From Berberis thunbergii (taxonomy: Eukaryota > Streptophyta > Magnoliopsida > Ranunculales > Berberidaceae), in assembly GCA_003290165.1 (NCBI GenBank), contig QNQO01006987.1, positions 124,001 to 188,000 on the forward strand: 64,000 nt of DNA, in the 5' to 3' direction. Made by a program: the position numbers and the translations under genes. The notes beneath the pieces are model-generated. The model saw nothing but the letters and a program-made list of their open reading frames with translations. It had not been told where the DNA came from and made no database searches. Positions 21,936 to 34,102 of this stretch are shown one piece after another (within the stretch, counting starts at the first letter, position 1; the number at the start of each line of letters is the position of its first letter).

Positions 21936-23369
21936 CCATGAGACCAAATTCCCTCCAACAAAAGATACAATAACCTGAAGTGGATCGTCTATCCATTTTA
22001 GAACCTGCCCAATCTGCATCTGAAAAACATTCAATATGAGTATGCCCATGATTTTTGTACACGATACCTCGTCCTGGTGCTCCTTTCAAGTAACCCAAAA
22101 TTTGCTTTAACGCTGCCCAATGATGAATTGTTGGGGATGACATAAACTGACTGACAACACTGACTGAGTATGCAATATCTGGACGAGTCACGGTAAGGTA
22201 ATTCAACTTCCCAACCAACCTTCGATATCTTTCAGGATCTTCAAATGGTTCCCCCTCCTCGGTAAGGTGTACATTTGGAGTCATTGGAGTACTACAAGGC
22301 TTTGCTCCCAATTTACCTGTCTCAGTTAATAAGTCAAGGACATATTTTCTCTGAGATAGAAATATACCTTGTTTACTCCGAGTGACTTTACCTCCCAAGA
22401 AATACTTTAACACCCCCAAATCCTTCATGTGAAACTGAGTATGAATGAAGGATTTAAGAGATGAGATTCCTCTAGTATCATTGCCAGTAATTACAATGTC
22501 ATCCACATACACAACTAACAGAATGATACCAGCTGCGGATCGGTTGTAGAATACAGAGTGGTCAGACTTGCTTTTCTTCATACCAAATTTCTCAACAGCC
22601 TGACTAAACTTTCCAAACCAAGCACGAGGACTCTGTTTCAAACCATATAAAGATTTTCGAAGACGACAAACTCTCCTTGACTCCTCCTGAGCAACAAAAC
22701 CAGGAGGTTGCGCCATATACACCTCCTCCTTAAGATCACCATGAAGAAAAGCATTCTTGATATCAAGCTGATGTAAAGGCCAATGATGGGAAGCCGCCAT
22801 GGAAATAAATAACCGAACAGAGGTTAACTTTGCAACAGAAGAGAAAGTGTCAGAGTAATCAACCCCATAGGTTTGAGCATAGCCCTTTGCAACAAGACGG
22901 GCTTTCAATCGGCAACTGACCCATCTGGATTGACCTTAACAGCGAAGACCCATTTGCAACCTATAGCCCTTTTATCTGGAGGTAAATCGACCAAGTCCCA
23001 AGTACCATTGTCATCTAAAGCATTCATCTCCTCTATCATTGCATTATGCCAACCAGGATGAGATATGGCTTCACGAACAGTTTTAGGAAGAGAGACAGAA
23101 TCAAGGGAAGCAATAAAAGAACAAGAGGAAGACGACAAGTTATTATAAGAAACAAATGAAGAAATAGGATAAGCACACTGGCGTTTACCTTTGCGCAATG
23201 CAATAGGAAGATCATCGCTCGGGACTGGATCTGATGACGAAGGAGCACGAGCGGGACATGAATCAATAGGTGGACGCCTGGAGTAAACATGAATAATAGG
23301 AGGCTTGACAGGAGCTGGATCCGAGACAGGAGCTAGTGCCGAAACAGGTGCCGAGACAGGTGATGGTGC
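21928..23369 (-). pseudogene. Copia linker and reverse transcriptase, frameshifted
   Basis: The linker continues in one frame to 22905 (with NGTWDLVDLPPDKRAIGCKW), then shifts at KARLVAKGYAQ to the frame 22908-21928. The latter carries LDIKNAFLHGDL, SLYGLKQSPRAW and the catalytic VVYVDDIVITGND. The RNase H start (CFSDADWAGSKMDRRSTSGY) is in the same frame before a second shift. It reverse-transcribes element RNA in the intact family, but here it cannot give a full polyprotein. Confidence 0.9.
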
Positions 23370-25052
23370 CTAGATGGGGGCAGAGGATGTGATGGAATAA
23401 ACTAACAAATCACCATCCTTCCCCTGGCGAGTGGGAACGGATGAAGACGGAAAATAAGGTGTGTCTTCCAGGAAGGTAACATCAATTGAGACTGGAAATT
23501 TGTTAAGATTGGGACAATAACACCTATAACCCTTCTGAAGACGAGAATAACCGAGGAAGACACATTTCAAAGACTTGGGATCTAATTTAGTGACATGCGG
23601 ACGTACATCCCGAACAAAACAAGTGCTACCAAATATTTTCGGGTCAACAGGAAACAATGGCTTATTGGGAAAAAGGATTTTGTAAGGTATCTCACCATGA
23701 AGAACAGAGGAAGGCATGCGATTAATGAGAAAACATGTTGTAGACACTGCATCGGCCCAAAAAGGTTTAGGAACATTCATTTGAAATAAGAGAGCTCGTG
23801 CCGTTTCAAGAAGATGTCTGTTTTTACGTTCTGCCACACCATTTTGGGATGGGGTATCAACACACGAAGTTTCATGAAGTATGCCATTCTGAGTCATATA
23901 AGACTGAAATAAAGCTTGAGTATATTCTCTGGCGTTATCACTTCGTAAAGTACGAATTGAAACATTAAATTGAGTTTTAATTTCAGCACAAAACGCACAA
24001 AACAGAGAAAACAACTCAGAACGACGTTTCATGAGATATAACCAAGTTACACGAGAATAATCATCCACAAATGTAACAAAATACCTAAAGCCAGGTTTAG
24101 ACAAAATAGGACAAGGACCCAAAACATCAGAATGAACTAATTCAAAAGGAACGCTAGCACGTTTATTGACTCTAGGACTCGAACTAAGGCGATGATGTTT
24201 TGCAAACTGACAGGACTCACAATTGAATGAAGACACCTTATTATATTGAGGACAAAGCTTTTTGAGTAAAGGGAGAGACGGATGACCCAACCTACAATGA
24301 GCCTCGAAAGGAGACGTGACACTGGAGCAGGCAATAGAACTCGGTACCGATGTATCAAGAATGTAGAGGCCTCCAGACTCATGTCCTTTACCAATAATCT
24401 TCTTCGTCATAAGATCCTGAAATAAACAATGATCAAGGTAAAATGAGACACAACAGTTAAGATGACGAGTAAGTTGGCTTACAGAGAGCAAATTAAAGGA
24501 TAAATTAGGTAAATGTAAGACAAATGACAGAGATAGCGAGGGGGCAGGATGGATGGTGCCAGACCCGCGAACACAAGATGGTGACCCATCGGCTAAAGTG
24601 ACGGTAGAAGTAAAAGCATTTGATTGTAACGAAGAAAATATACTAGAATTACCTGTCATATGATCTGTGGCACCAGAATCAATGACCCACTTGGAGGATG
24701 ATGAAAGAAGACAAAAATCGGGTTTACCTGAATCGGCAATAGCTGTGATAGAATGAGAGGAAGACTTGAGTGATTCCTGATACTTTGAGAACTGGGCATA
24801 TTCATCAGCAGAGATAAGGACTGATTTGTCAGAAGCATCAGAAGTGATCGCAACATGAGCTGAATGTTTTTGCCAGTTTTTAAATTGTAGCTTTCTACAG
24901 TCAAACTTGGTATGGCCCGGCTTCTTACAATAGTTGCAAATAGTAACTTCAGAATCTGGCGTGCGAGGTTCAAGCCCTTGTGAGCTGCCTCCTTTGTGTC
25001 CACTGTAATTAGACGGTCGCCCAGGTGTATAGCTCCCATTTCGACTCATCAA
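23370..25052 (-). CDS. Copia gag C-terminus, protease and integrase (560 aa open frame)
   Basis: From the N-terminus: a CCHC zinc knuckle (CNYCKKPGHTKFDC, residues about 38-51) that binds RNA; the aspartic protease motif WVIDSGATDHMTG (about 123); a GAG-pre-integrase HHCC zinc region (HCRLGHPSL...CESC); the integrase core with DDYSRVTWL, RSDNAREY and NGVAERKNR carrying the D, D and E; then the C-terminal DPKSLKCVFLGYS block. The ORF starts right before the zinc knuckle, so the usual gag N-terminal UBN2-type region is absent. It ends at a TAG (about 23370) in the variable linker before the reverse transcriptase, where the polyprotein should continue. Confidence 0.9.
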   Translation of the reverse strand: MMSRNGSYTPGRPSNYSGHKGGSSQGLEPRTPDSEVTICNYCKKPGHTKFDCRKLQFKNWQKHSAHVAITSDASDKSVLISADEYAQFSKYQESLKSSSHSITAIADSGKPDFCLLSSSSKWVIDSGATDHMTGNSSIFSSLQSNAFTSTVTLADGSPSCVRGSGTIHPAPSLSLSFVLHLPNLSFNLLSVSQLTRHLNCCVSFYLDHCLFQDLMTKKIIGKGHESGGLYILDTSVPSSIACSSVTSPFEAHCRLGHPSLPLLKKLCPQYNKVSSFNCESCQFAKHHRLSSSPRVNKRASVPFELVHSDVLGPCPILSKPGFRYFVTFVDDYSRVTWLYLMKRRSELFSLFCAFCAEIKTQFNVSIRTLRSDNAREYTQALFQSYMTQNGILHETSCVDTPSQNGVAERKNRHLLETARALLFQMNVPKPFWADAVSTTCFLINRMPSSVLHGEIPYKILFPNKPLFPVDPKIFGSTCFVRDVRPHVTKLDPKSLKCVFLGYSRLQKGYRCYCPNLNKFPVSIDVTFLEDTPYFPSSSVPTRQGKDGDLLVYSITSSAPI

Positions 25053-25149
25053 AGCACCAAAATTAAGAGAAATCAGGAAAGAGGCTTCAAATCAGGGATG
25101 GGTTTTACAAATCAGGGAGCTTCAAATCTGGAAAATTGCTTGAAAGGCG

Positions 25150-25510
25150 TCGATTGGATTGACTGAACGCAGACAAGCAGAGAGTCGAATGGATCGACTG
25201 GGAGGATCGACTGCAGAGGATGGATCGATTGGAGGAGTCGATTGGACGATCGGACTGGCTGGAGGAGTCGATTGGCTGGATCGACTTGAGGAGTCGATCG
25301 GAGGGCTGGATCGACTGGAGGAGTCGAACGACTGCTTCGGCTGGATCGACTGCGTCGGCTGGATCGACTGGAGGAGTCGATCGGAGGAGTCGACTGATTG
25401 GATCGGTCGACTGGATAGGTCGAACGGAGGCTGGAAGGGTGGATCGACTGCGATCTGGCGGCCTGTAGGAGTCGATCTGGCGGCCTGGAGGAATCGATCT
25501 GGCGGTGAGA
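25150..25510. repeat. GTCGA-rich minisatellite in copia leader
   Basis: Degenerate tandem repetition of GGATCGACTGGAGGAGTCGA-like units between the 5' LTR and the zinc-knuckle ORF, where the gag N-terminus would be expected. It keeps an incidental open frame of 189 codons. Confidence 0.85.
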
Positions 25511-25605
25511 ACCAAACTTCTAACTTCTAACTTCGAACTTCGAATATTATGCCCTAACTTCAAACTTTGAATCTTAATCTCAAGCCCTAAGTGGCTCTGA
25601 TACCA

Positions 25606-25757
25606 TGTCAAGAGATTAAGAGAATACACTAATTCAATATCTTCATTGAAAGTAATACATGTATTTATATACAACCTATTGTATCTATACTAGGAAACTA
25701 TATCAATTAGAATCTCTAATTGACAGCTTAATTGCCAGCTATATACACACTGTAACA
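25606..25757 (-). repeat. Copia 5' LTR
   Basis: 152 bp, flanked inward by the Met-tRNA primer site (complement CTCTGATACCA just left of 25606). Confidence 0.95.
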
Positions 25758-27774
25758 GTAACTATTCTTTGGGTCATGGTATTATCATTTTGTGGAAGCA
25801 AAATTTTCTTCAATCATGAGATTCATGCAATGAACAAGAAATCTTGAAGGCTTTTCCCAACTACGTAAAAAAAGTGAATCCAAAAAAGTAGCTAGCCAAG
25901 GTGTTCAATGTCCAACGTTATAAAAAATGATAAAAAAAACAAGTTTAATAAAAGTGACTCAAAAAAAAAGAATTATGGAGTATTTTTTTATCCCTTAACC
26001 CACCCCTCCCACCCCAAAGGCCGCTGGTTGGGTTCGACCTGTGACCTATTGATACCATCCACCACTGCTCAACCACCGGCAATCACTGGAGTATCTACAT
26101 TTGGTTTTTGCTTTATTTTCATTAAATGGAATAACAAATTCATTTCTTCACAAGCTCTGCAGCAGCAACGACAGATATAAGCGAAAGCTGCCTAGCAAGA
26201 ACTGAACCAGCTACTATGGTGGCTAAGGTTGTTACATTAGACCCTGGCAACTCTATCCTTGCACCTTTCACTCAAAGAAGATTCAGACAAGACGACTGAG
26301 AGACTAAATGGGTGTTAACAAATTCCGTCATGGTGATGTTGTCTGAGAGCTCTCTATCTTCCGATTAGGATCATGGCCCATAGCCAGAAATACCATTGAG
26401 AGTATGCTTTTAACACTAGCAGATCCAGTGAGGTTCTTGTGTAAAATAATTTGAAGATTCAGTGAGGTTCTTGTGTAAAATAAATAACGAAATATACAAA
26501 CCTAGGGAAAAAAATTTCCAGAGAGTGAAAAAGTTCCACTCGAGGTTGAAGATATTTTGAAACAACAATCCTTTTCCTTACTGCCAACCCAAGAAAAGTA
26601 ATTTCCTCAACTTTGAGGCAAAAATATATAAATAAGGGTAGAGATCATCTTTCTCCCCTCTTCTTTATCTTATGGACTATTCTCTGAAACTTTTTAATGC
26701 CCTTCATAACAATAGATAAATACATGATCATAAAAACAAAACTTATCCTAAAACAATCAATTACTAGTCAAGGTACAATGATCACCCTCTTCTATCTATC
26801 TAGACATCATATTTAATACTCACATTATCATCAGGAAAGGCAAGCAAAGCAAAACGCATATAAACCTCAGAATATATATACTGCAAACAAATGTGAGCTA
26901 AAACAAAAGAAAAAACATGTAAATGTATTTTAAGAGACAAACCCATAAAAGAAAAATTGAAGGAAAGATGAAGAAATAAATAGTTGGTTGAAAAATCATT
27001 CACCAGATAGCAAGTTTCGGTCAGGGTTAGTAAGAGAGTGAGTTAGAGAGAAGATAAAGGAGAAGAACGAACACAAGACGAAGAAATGGGTGGATAAGAT
27101 TTGTTTGCAGAATTTGATCACTGAAGAAGAAGAAGGAGAAGGAAGCAAAGGTGGGGAGTTGAGATTTCCCTGAAGAAAAACTCCTGGAGGGAAGGAGTTG
27201 CCAGAGAATTAAAAAGGTGGAGGGGTTGCAAGGAGATGCACTTTTTTTAGGATATTTTTGTCATTTGGAACTGTAAAATGTTAAGGACAAAGGTTGCCAA
27301 CAAGGATTGTGATTTGGTTTTTGAGTTTTTGTTATCCTGATTTTAAGAAATTTTTTGGTACGCAAAGAAAAACGTAAAAAATTTGAGGACACGAGAAACA
27401 TATATAATAAATTTTGATGGTATATTAAACATAAAAAAATAAGATAAAAGTAACTAAACCCATCAAACAAAAAAAACTCGGAAATTTACCTCTAAAAATC
27501 TCTTTTTTTTCTTCTTCCAACCAAAACCATCTGAGCAACAGGGAGGAGGAAGATGCGCTACGAAGGAAGAGGGGGGAGGAAGAAACACTGTAGAGGAGGG
27601 ATGGGGAAGACATAGCGGTTGGTCGGAGACTCAGCAGAGAGGAGATCGCAGTAGAGATCGATTGATAATCGAATTCGAATGGAAAAATGAACAATTGACA
27701 CCTTTTTTGTGGTTTTAAGAAAAACTGAAAATTGCAAGAAAAAAACCCAGAAAACCCCCTAGAAACATGTTAAT
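25758..27774. other. Non-coding, no gene recognised
   Basis: AT-rich. Purine-rich runs occur at 27.0-27.2 kb. A short tandem repeat of TTCTTGTGTAAAATAA occurs near 26.43-26.48 kb. No coding domain recognised on either strand. Confidence 0.5.
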
Positions 27775-28020
27775 TAGACTTTAGTCACCAATTATAATTC
27801 CAAATTAGAGTTTAGTCTTCTTTTTGGACCAAATTAGATAATGGTCACCAAAGTCACAAAAGCCGTTAATGCTTTCACGTGAAGGTAGAAAATGACTAAA
27901 AAAACCTTTTATCATCCTATGCCCCACGCATGTGACATTGCTTGAAACCCTTTTCTCTTTTATTTCCCATCAAGCCCCTCTTCAGATCTGACTGTCCATC
28001 ACAAAGTAAGGCTACTTGGA
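27775..28020 (+). repeat. Dispersed repeat 'R', copy
   Basis: The stretch from CTTTAGTCACCAATTATAAT through AATGGTCACCAAAGTCAC to ATCTGACTGTCC is repeated at 41911-42110, 42370-42610 and (start only, inverted) 46812-46915. Class is unknown. Confidence 0.6.
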
Positions 28021-28949
28021 CGATCTAGATGCGACATGGCTAGAGTTGAAGCCCTTCTCCATAGTCGATCGAAAGGTAGAGTGAAAGCTTTCTTCCACAG
28101 TCTCATCCACAATCATCCACATCAAATAGAATTAACGCCCTCACGTGTCGCAAAATCTAATTGATGATTTTCCTTAAAATTCTCTCATCTCCTCTATTAA
28201 ATTACAAGCATCATCAACACTGATCTCTCCTCCATGGCCAAATATTGTTACAACCTGTTGCACCAACACAAAATCCGCCATTGTCGCCCATTATGTCACC
28301 ATTATTCTCTCCCTACCATTTTTTGCAACCCCACTACCATGACTTTCCTTCGAAGCTCACAATGGTATGCCATTCTCCTAGCATACTCATCTAATCAAAA
28401 TCTTTAGTTTCCCAATCTTTCGAAGTGCCTATTGAAACAGGTTAGAGTATGCATTAGTTGATGAGCTGTGGAGAAAAATGAATGAGATATCAGGGCATTA
28501 ATGAAGAAATTGAGTGATTTAGGTGAGATAGGATTGAGAGGTAACTTGCTAGTGGGACTAGCACTCCGACTGCTTGAGGAAGGGGCAGTAGGTGCAATTG
28601 ATGAGAGGTTGTTGGGAGATGAAGTGAAACCAAAACTAGTCATAGTTGGAGTAGAACTGGAAGTGGCGATGGACAATAGATAACGAAAAACGGATTGTGA
28701 TGAACCACATAATCAAAGAGAGTCAGTTGATCTGTGACCTGAATTGGATGCTTAGTTGATTAGAATTAAATCACACTTTTGTCTAATAAGCCTAGCATCT
28801 CGTGTAACTTAATTGAATTATTGCATTGAAGGCTAATGCCTATTCAATCTCTCCGAATTTATCTATAAAAGGTAGTGATGATCAGTAAATGTTTTTCACC
28901 ATTTTCTTATCATGTTTGACAATCACCAATCACCATTGCCATTTTATTA
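28021..28949. other. Non-coding, possible continuation of repeat R
   Basis: Weak resemblance to 42.1-42.8 kb continues (CACCATTATTCTCTCCCTACC-like text). Small open frames on both strands at 28.4-28.7 kb match nothing recognised. The left inversion breakpoint lies at the right edge. Confidence 0.4.
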
Positions 28950-28970
28950 CCGAGTTCGAGAAGCTATTTT

Positions 28971-29888
28971 ATTACCGAGTTCAAGAATCTATTTAATTTG
29001 GTGCCAAGCTTGTCTGAATCTCATCAAATTAGCATTTTTCTATCGGGTTTGCGTGTTGATATTCAAGCAGAAGTTAGGATGCTACACCCTACCAGTATTA
29101 CACATGCTTTCGAGTTGGCTTTATGTCAAGAAGAGGCCATTAATGCTACTCGATCTAAAAGGCTTGTTCGAAGTTTGGCTAACCCTGTGACTGCTGCAAA
29201 TTCTTCAAATCCTGTTACTAGTATACCACCAGGTGTTAAACGTCTGTCATGGGCTGAACAACAAGAACGCCGTGCCAAAAGACTTTTCTTTAACTGCGAT
29301 GAAGTATATAAGTGTGGCCATCGTTGTCCTCAGCCCCACGTTTTGCTCCTCAAGGGTAATGAGGAAAAAGAAGACAATTCTGATGTTGAGCCTCCTATTC
29401 CGGATCATACTTTATCTGGACCTCCTCTAGAGATTTCTCTTCATGCTCTTCTCGGGTCCCCATGGCCTGAAACCATGCGTATCACTGGACAATTAAAACA
29501 CAAGACTGTTACTGTCCTTGTTGACTCTGGTTCAACTCATAATTTTTTGCACCTGTCTTTTGCCAAACAACGTGGGTTTCCAATCCACAAAGATGGGGTT
29601 TTACGCGTCATGATTGCGGATGGTGTCCAATTGCATAGTCCAGGCTCTTGTTGGGAACCCTTAAATTACAAGATTATGAGTTCCACGACCACTTCTTCCT
29701 TCTGGGTATCATTAGATGTGATGTGGTTTCAGGTGCTGAATGACTTCGCTCTTTGGGTGTTATTACTTGGGACTTTTTCAATGCTGATTATGACCTTCTC
29801 GGTGGCAAATCGTACTTATACATTAATTGGCGACAATTCTCCTATGGTCATGTTCATGGATAGTACCCCGGTCCATCGTTCTTTATGA
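28971..29888 (+). pseudogene. Chromovirus gag C-terminus and protease
   Basis: Gag tail with the NLVPSLSESHQISIFLSGL block, a variant zinc knuckle near RRAKRLFFNCDEVYKCGHRC, and the aspartic protease motif VLVDSGSTHNFL about residue 170. The frame drifts after about 29650 (frameshift) and stops at 29888, before the reverse transcriptase. The 5' edge has a short duplication of ATTTTATTACCGAGTTC (28940s and 28960s) near the inversion breakpoint. Confidence 0.85.
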
Positions 29889-30091
29889 CAAGAACGTCAC
29901 GACATTCTTTTACAGTTAACTCAGGAAGTTGACCTGGGCACTTCCTTCCAGCTGTCGTTTAGCCACTTATTGTTGAACTTTCGGATGTCTTTCCCCCACC
30001 CACACATGATCACAATATTTCGATTTTACCAGATGTTTCTCCAGTCAATGTTCAGCCATATCATTATCCTCACTTCCAAAAAGCCGAAATA

Positions 30092-32720
30092 ATGGCCGAA
30101 ATTGATAAAGTTGTATCTAAATTGAAGGTTGCAGGCCTTATTCAACCCAGTACCAGCCCTTATTCTTCACCGGATCTCTTGGTTAAAAAGAAGGATGGTT
30201 CTTGGCGCATGTGTGTTGACTATCGAGCCCTTAATAAAATCACTATTAAGGACCGCTTTCCCATTCCGATTGTGGATGAATTATTGGACGAACTGCACGA
30301 CGCATCGGTGTTTTCTAAGCTTGATTTACGCTCAGGTTATCACCAAATTCGGGTTCATGAACCGGATATTTCCAAGACGAATTTTCGCACACATGATGGT
30401 CACTATGAGTTTTTGGTTATGCCCTTCGGGTTGAGCAATGCCCCAACCACTTTTCAAAGTTTGATGAATGACATTTTCGTCCTCACTTGCGTAAATTTGT
30501 CTTAGTTTTCCTCGATGATATATTTGTGTATAGTGCCTCACTCTCTAATCACCTTCACCATCTTTCTATTGTCTTCAGCCTATTGCGCACTCATAAGCTT
30601 TTTGCGAAAGCGTCCAAGTGTTCTTTTGCTCAATCCTCTATTGGGTATCTTGGTCATATTATTTTAGGTCTTGGTGTTGCAGTTGACAATGATAAAATTA
30701 CGAGCGTTATCTCTTGGCCATGTCTTTCTTCATTGATGGATCTTCGTGGGATTCTTGGACTCACCGGGTACTACCGTAAATTTGTCCGTGATTATGGTAA
30801 GATTAGTGCTTCTTTGACCTAGTTATTAAAGAAATATTCTTTTATCTGGAATGATGATGCCTCCAATTCTTTTTCTGCTCTTAAAACGGTTCTACCCTGT
30901 ACTGGCTCTTCCTGATTTCAATGCTGAATTTTATATTGAATGTGACGCGTCACATGGTGGCATTGGTGCGGTACTTATGCAAAGAGGTCATCCCCTTGCA
31001 TATTTCAATAAAGGTCTTTCTGGATGCAATTTGAACATGTCCATCTATGATAGGGAAATGTTAGCTATTGTTGCTGCTGTACAGAAATGGTGGCCTTATC
31101 TCTAGGGTCGGTACTTCAAAATCTATACAGATCATCGTAATCTCAAATATTTTATGGACCAACGACTTTCCTCTCTTGAACAACAAAAGTGGCTCTCTAA
31201 ATTACTTGGATATGACTATGAAATCATTTATCGTTCTGGTTTTGTCAATCAAGCTGCATATGCACTTTCTTGCTTACCTTCCAACAGTTCTTTGTTGGCT
31301 CTATCTTCTTCAGTGTTGATGAAATTAGTCAGGAGTGTCATCTCGATCCTTCCATGCGTACTATTATTGATAGTTGTCAACAATCATCTCATCGGCCACA
31401 TTATTCATATGAGCATGGTATTCTTCGCTATAAAGGTCGACTTGGGGTAGTTCCATCATCATCTTGGTGTTCTAAACTTTCACATGAGTTTCATTCCTCA
31501 CCTAATGAGGGCCATTTTGGTTTTCTCCGCACATATAAACGTCTTCAGCATAATTTTTACTGGCCTGGTATGAAAGCTGCTTTAAAGTTGTTTATTTCTC
31601 ATTGTGATAACTGCCAACGGAATAAGAGTGAAGCTCTTTCTTCTCCTGAGTTGCTTAATCCCTTACCAATAACTGAAGATATTTGGTTAGATATTTCTAT
31701 GGATTTTATTGATGGATTACCAATGTCTAATCGCAAACGATTTTGGTCGTTGTTGATCGTCTATCCAAGTATGCACACTTCAGTTCTTTGGCTCATTTTA
31801 CACCGCTGCCTCAGTTGCCAAAGTCTTTGTGCAGGATAATACTCGCCTCCATGGTATGCCTCGTTCTATTCTGAGCGATCGTGATTCGGTTTTCTTAAGT
31901 AACTTTTGGGAGGCTTTTTTGAGATGCAAGATACTCAATTATGTCGTAGTTCAGCCTACCATCCCTAAACTGATGGTCAGACTAAAGTTACCAATCGTAC
32001 CTTAGAGTGTTATCTTCAATATTTTGCTAGTCATCATCCTAGCCCTTGGACAAAATGGTTACCTTGGGCAGAATGGTTGTACAATACTACATATCAAAGT
32101 GTAATCAAAATGACTCCCTTTGAATCTGTTTATAGTCGGCCACCTCCGAAGATCGTAACCTATAACCCTAGTAGCACCGCGGTTCATGTCGTTGACCTTG
32201 CTTTAAGGGACCGTGATCGTACTTTGCAAGTTCTCAAGGATAACCTTCATCAAGCTCAGGACCGTATGAAAATATATATTGATGGTAAGCGCACTGAGCG
32301 CCATTTTGAAGTTAATGATTGGGTTTTCTTACGACTGCAACCATATCGACAATCAAATACTGCATCTCAAAATTATTCTAAGCTCTCTCCCAAGTTTCAT
32401 GGGCCTTTTCGAATCCTTGAAAAGATCGGTTTTGTGGCTTACAAACTTGATCTTCCGGCTGAGTCTCGTATCCACCCTGTTTTCCATGATTCTCTTTTAA
32501 AGAAGAAGTTAGGTAATGGTATTACTCCGGGCCCAGCTTTACCTACTCTTGCCGATGAACCCTCATGGGTCCTGGAGAAACTACTTGATCGAGGATTATT
32601 TGAACGCAATAATAAGGCCATTACATGTTGGCTTATCAAGTAGGCTGGCCGTTCTGTGGAGGAAGCTACTTGCGAAGACTACGAGCAGTTTCATGTACGT
32701 TTTTCAGATTTTCAGGCTTG
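30092..32720 (+). pseudogene. Chromovirus reverse transcriptase, RNase H, integrase and chromodomain, broken
   Basis: Blocks in order: RT with [35 protein letters not shown] and the catalytic FLDDIFVYS (frameshift at about 30500); RNase H with [15 protein letters not shown] and YTDHRNLKYF (stops at about 30820 and 31104); integrase with CDNCQRNKSE zinc end, DISMDFIDGLP and [12 protein letters not shown] (frameshift at about 31740); a GPF-type module ([13 protein letters not shown]); and a chromodomain-like tail around 32560-32720 with an in-frame TAG (32641). The tail identifies a chromovirus. Multiple lesions exclude activity. Confidence 0.9.
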
Positions 32721-32750
32721 AGGACAAGCCTTGTTTCAGGCAGCGTGGGA

Positions 32751-33121
32751 TGTTAGGATGCCAATCCTATTTAGTATTTACTTGAAATTATAATGTCTTA
32801 GTTAGAACAATATTCTATTTTAGGAAATATTAGCTTATTTTGAATTAGGAGTTATGGTTTGATTATAATTAGGTTTGAATTCAATTAGGAAGTATTATTT
32901 TAGGGAATTTTAGCTTGTTTTGAATTAGGAGTTATTGTTTGATTAGAATTGGGTTTGAATTTAATTAGGAAGTATTATTTTTGCTTTCAGTTATAAATAC
33001 ATATGATGTAATAAAGTTTAGGCAAGCAATACAAGTTTTTATTTTAGTTTATTGGTGGTTGATCCCCAATCAAAGGATCTAGGTGGTTTGATCTCCAATC
33101 AAAAGGTAAAAATCTCTATTA
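32751..33121 (+). repeat. Chromovirus 3' LTR (371 bp)
   Basis: TGTTAGGATG...TCTCTATTA. An internal direct repeat of about 80 bp (GAATTAGGAGTTATNGTTTGATTA units) is shared with the other LTR. TATA-like TTATAAATAC lies at 32991-33000. Confidence 0.92.
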
Positions 33122-33180
33122 TCTTGAATTAAAAGGAATCCCATGATCTTAGACACATTTTCAGGATCTAAACTTTGAAA
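33122..33180 (-). pseudogene. CCCH zinc-finger gene fragment, upstream piece
   Basis: On the minus strand this codes QSLDPENVSKIMGFLLIQ up to the chromovirus target site. That matches the conserved N-terminus of plant CCCH/RRM proteins of the C3H46/53 type, before their QDHGEKEMIRLAFGPE block. The continuation is at 45955 on the plus strand. Upstream the frame decays. Confidence 0.8.
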
Positions 33181-34102
33181 ATGATCCTACTTCTATGTTA
33201 TGTAGTGCATCAAATGATTCTAGACAGGCAGAATCAATCATTACCAGTGATGGATGTAGCAAGGAAATAGAGTCACATTTTGAACATTCTTAGTCTTCCA
33301 AAATCTGACATATAATCTCCTCCAAGATTAACTGATCTTCTGGTAAGTGCAAGGTAAATTGTCACTATGTGCTCACTGATCACTTTCAGCTTACACTTTC
33401 TTTTGCTAGACAACTTGACTTTTGCATTCTCGGTTTGATTCAAGTTTTCATCATGGTATTTATTTGTATCATTTATCACTTCCTTTTATTTCCCCATATT
33501 TTATGTACATATGGTAACATTCTACTCGTATTTAATATAGAACTGCCCATAATTCCAATGTCATTTTCAGAGTAAGGAGAAAATGATTAACAGGATGGCA
33601 ATAAGTACGGCGCCGGTTTTCATTTACACTTAATTCGGTAGCTGCCTATTCAAGATTTACAAAATGCTTAATCCTTATTCATCATGCTGCTATTCCTAAA
33701 TAGCAGGCAGTCAAAATTTTTGAAGGCGACAAACAATTTGTGTGTGAATACAGAATATAGAATAGCAGTTGGCAAGAATACAGAATAGCAGTTCGCAAGA
33801 ATACAAAATAGCAGTTTGTGTAGCCTAACATCTATATTAGCGTTAGATGTTGGCAAGAGTAACAGTTTGTGTGTGAATACTAACTTTTATAAACCATCAA
33901 GAAAAAAGGCATTAGTACTTGGGCTACGAGAAGTTGGATCCGTTTGGAACCGTAGAAACTGGACCGTTTCAAATGGTACGAGTTAGGTTCGGTCCTAATG
34001 TTCAAATTGAGAAAATCCAGACCGGACCAGATCTATTAAATTTAAATGGTCCGAGTTAGGTTCCTCAAAATTTGAAACAGATCCAGACCGTACCCACTCC
34101 TA
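33122..34102 (+). mobile_element. hAT-like element, right part
   Basis: Runs from the chromovirus insertion point to the inverted terminus CGTACCCACTCCTA (34089-34102). It is followed by ACAGTAGT (34103-34110), an 8-bp duplication of ACAGTAGC found, as its complement, at 46559-46566 beside the other end of the element. No transposase is recognised. Subterminal text is rich in CCGGACC/GGTCCG-type words. It includes a short piece of CCCH gene coding sequence at its left edge. Confidence 0.75.

Larger units (their letters stand above)
21397..25757 (-). mobile_element. Ty1/copia retrotransposon, nearly full length, young
   Basis: Two 152-bp LTRs (21397-21548 and 25606-25757) differ at about three positions. 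On the minus strand they read TGTTACAGTG...TCTTGACA. The primer site TGGTATCAGAGCC adjoins the 5' LTR (complement at 25593-25605), and the polypurine tract CTTGAGGGGAG adjoins the 3' LTR. The target-site duplication is TTAAC/GTAAC. Pol order is protease, integrase, reverse transcriptase, RNase H, as expected for copia. It inserted 197 bp after the MATE stop. Coding is broken by one stop (about 23370) and two frameshifts (about 22908 and 21935). The gag N-terminal region is missing. Confidence 0.95.
28950..33121 (+). mobile_element. Chromovirus (Ty3/gypsy), 3' part: gag C-terminus, pol, chromodomain, 3' LTR
   Basis: Starts abruptly in mid-gag and runs through protease, reverse transcriptase, RNase H, integrase and a chromodomain-like tail to an LTR at 32751-33121. 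Its missing 5' part lies at 44345-45954 on the opposite strand. Both LTRs are 371 bp, and both outer flanks carry the same 5-bp sequence TCTTG (33122-33126, and the complement CAAGA at 45955-45959). I infer one element split by an inversion. Total rebuilt size would be about 5.8 kb, within the range of short chromoviruses. Confidence 0.9.

Noticed and set aside
25105..25674. 189-codon minus-strand frame starting in the copia LTR
   Set aside because: It is a translation of the GTCGA minisatellite (repeated D/S/R/P words), not a gag domain.
26000..26110. tRNA-like B-box (GGTTCGACCTGTGACC)
   Set aside because: No A-box, cloverleaf or A-tail could be built around it.
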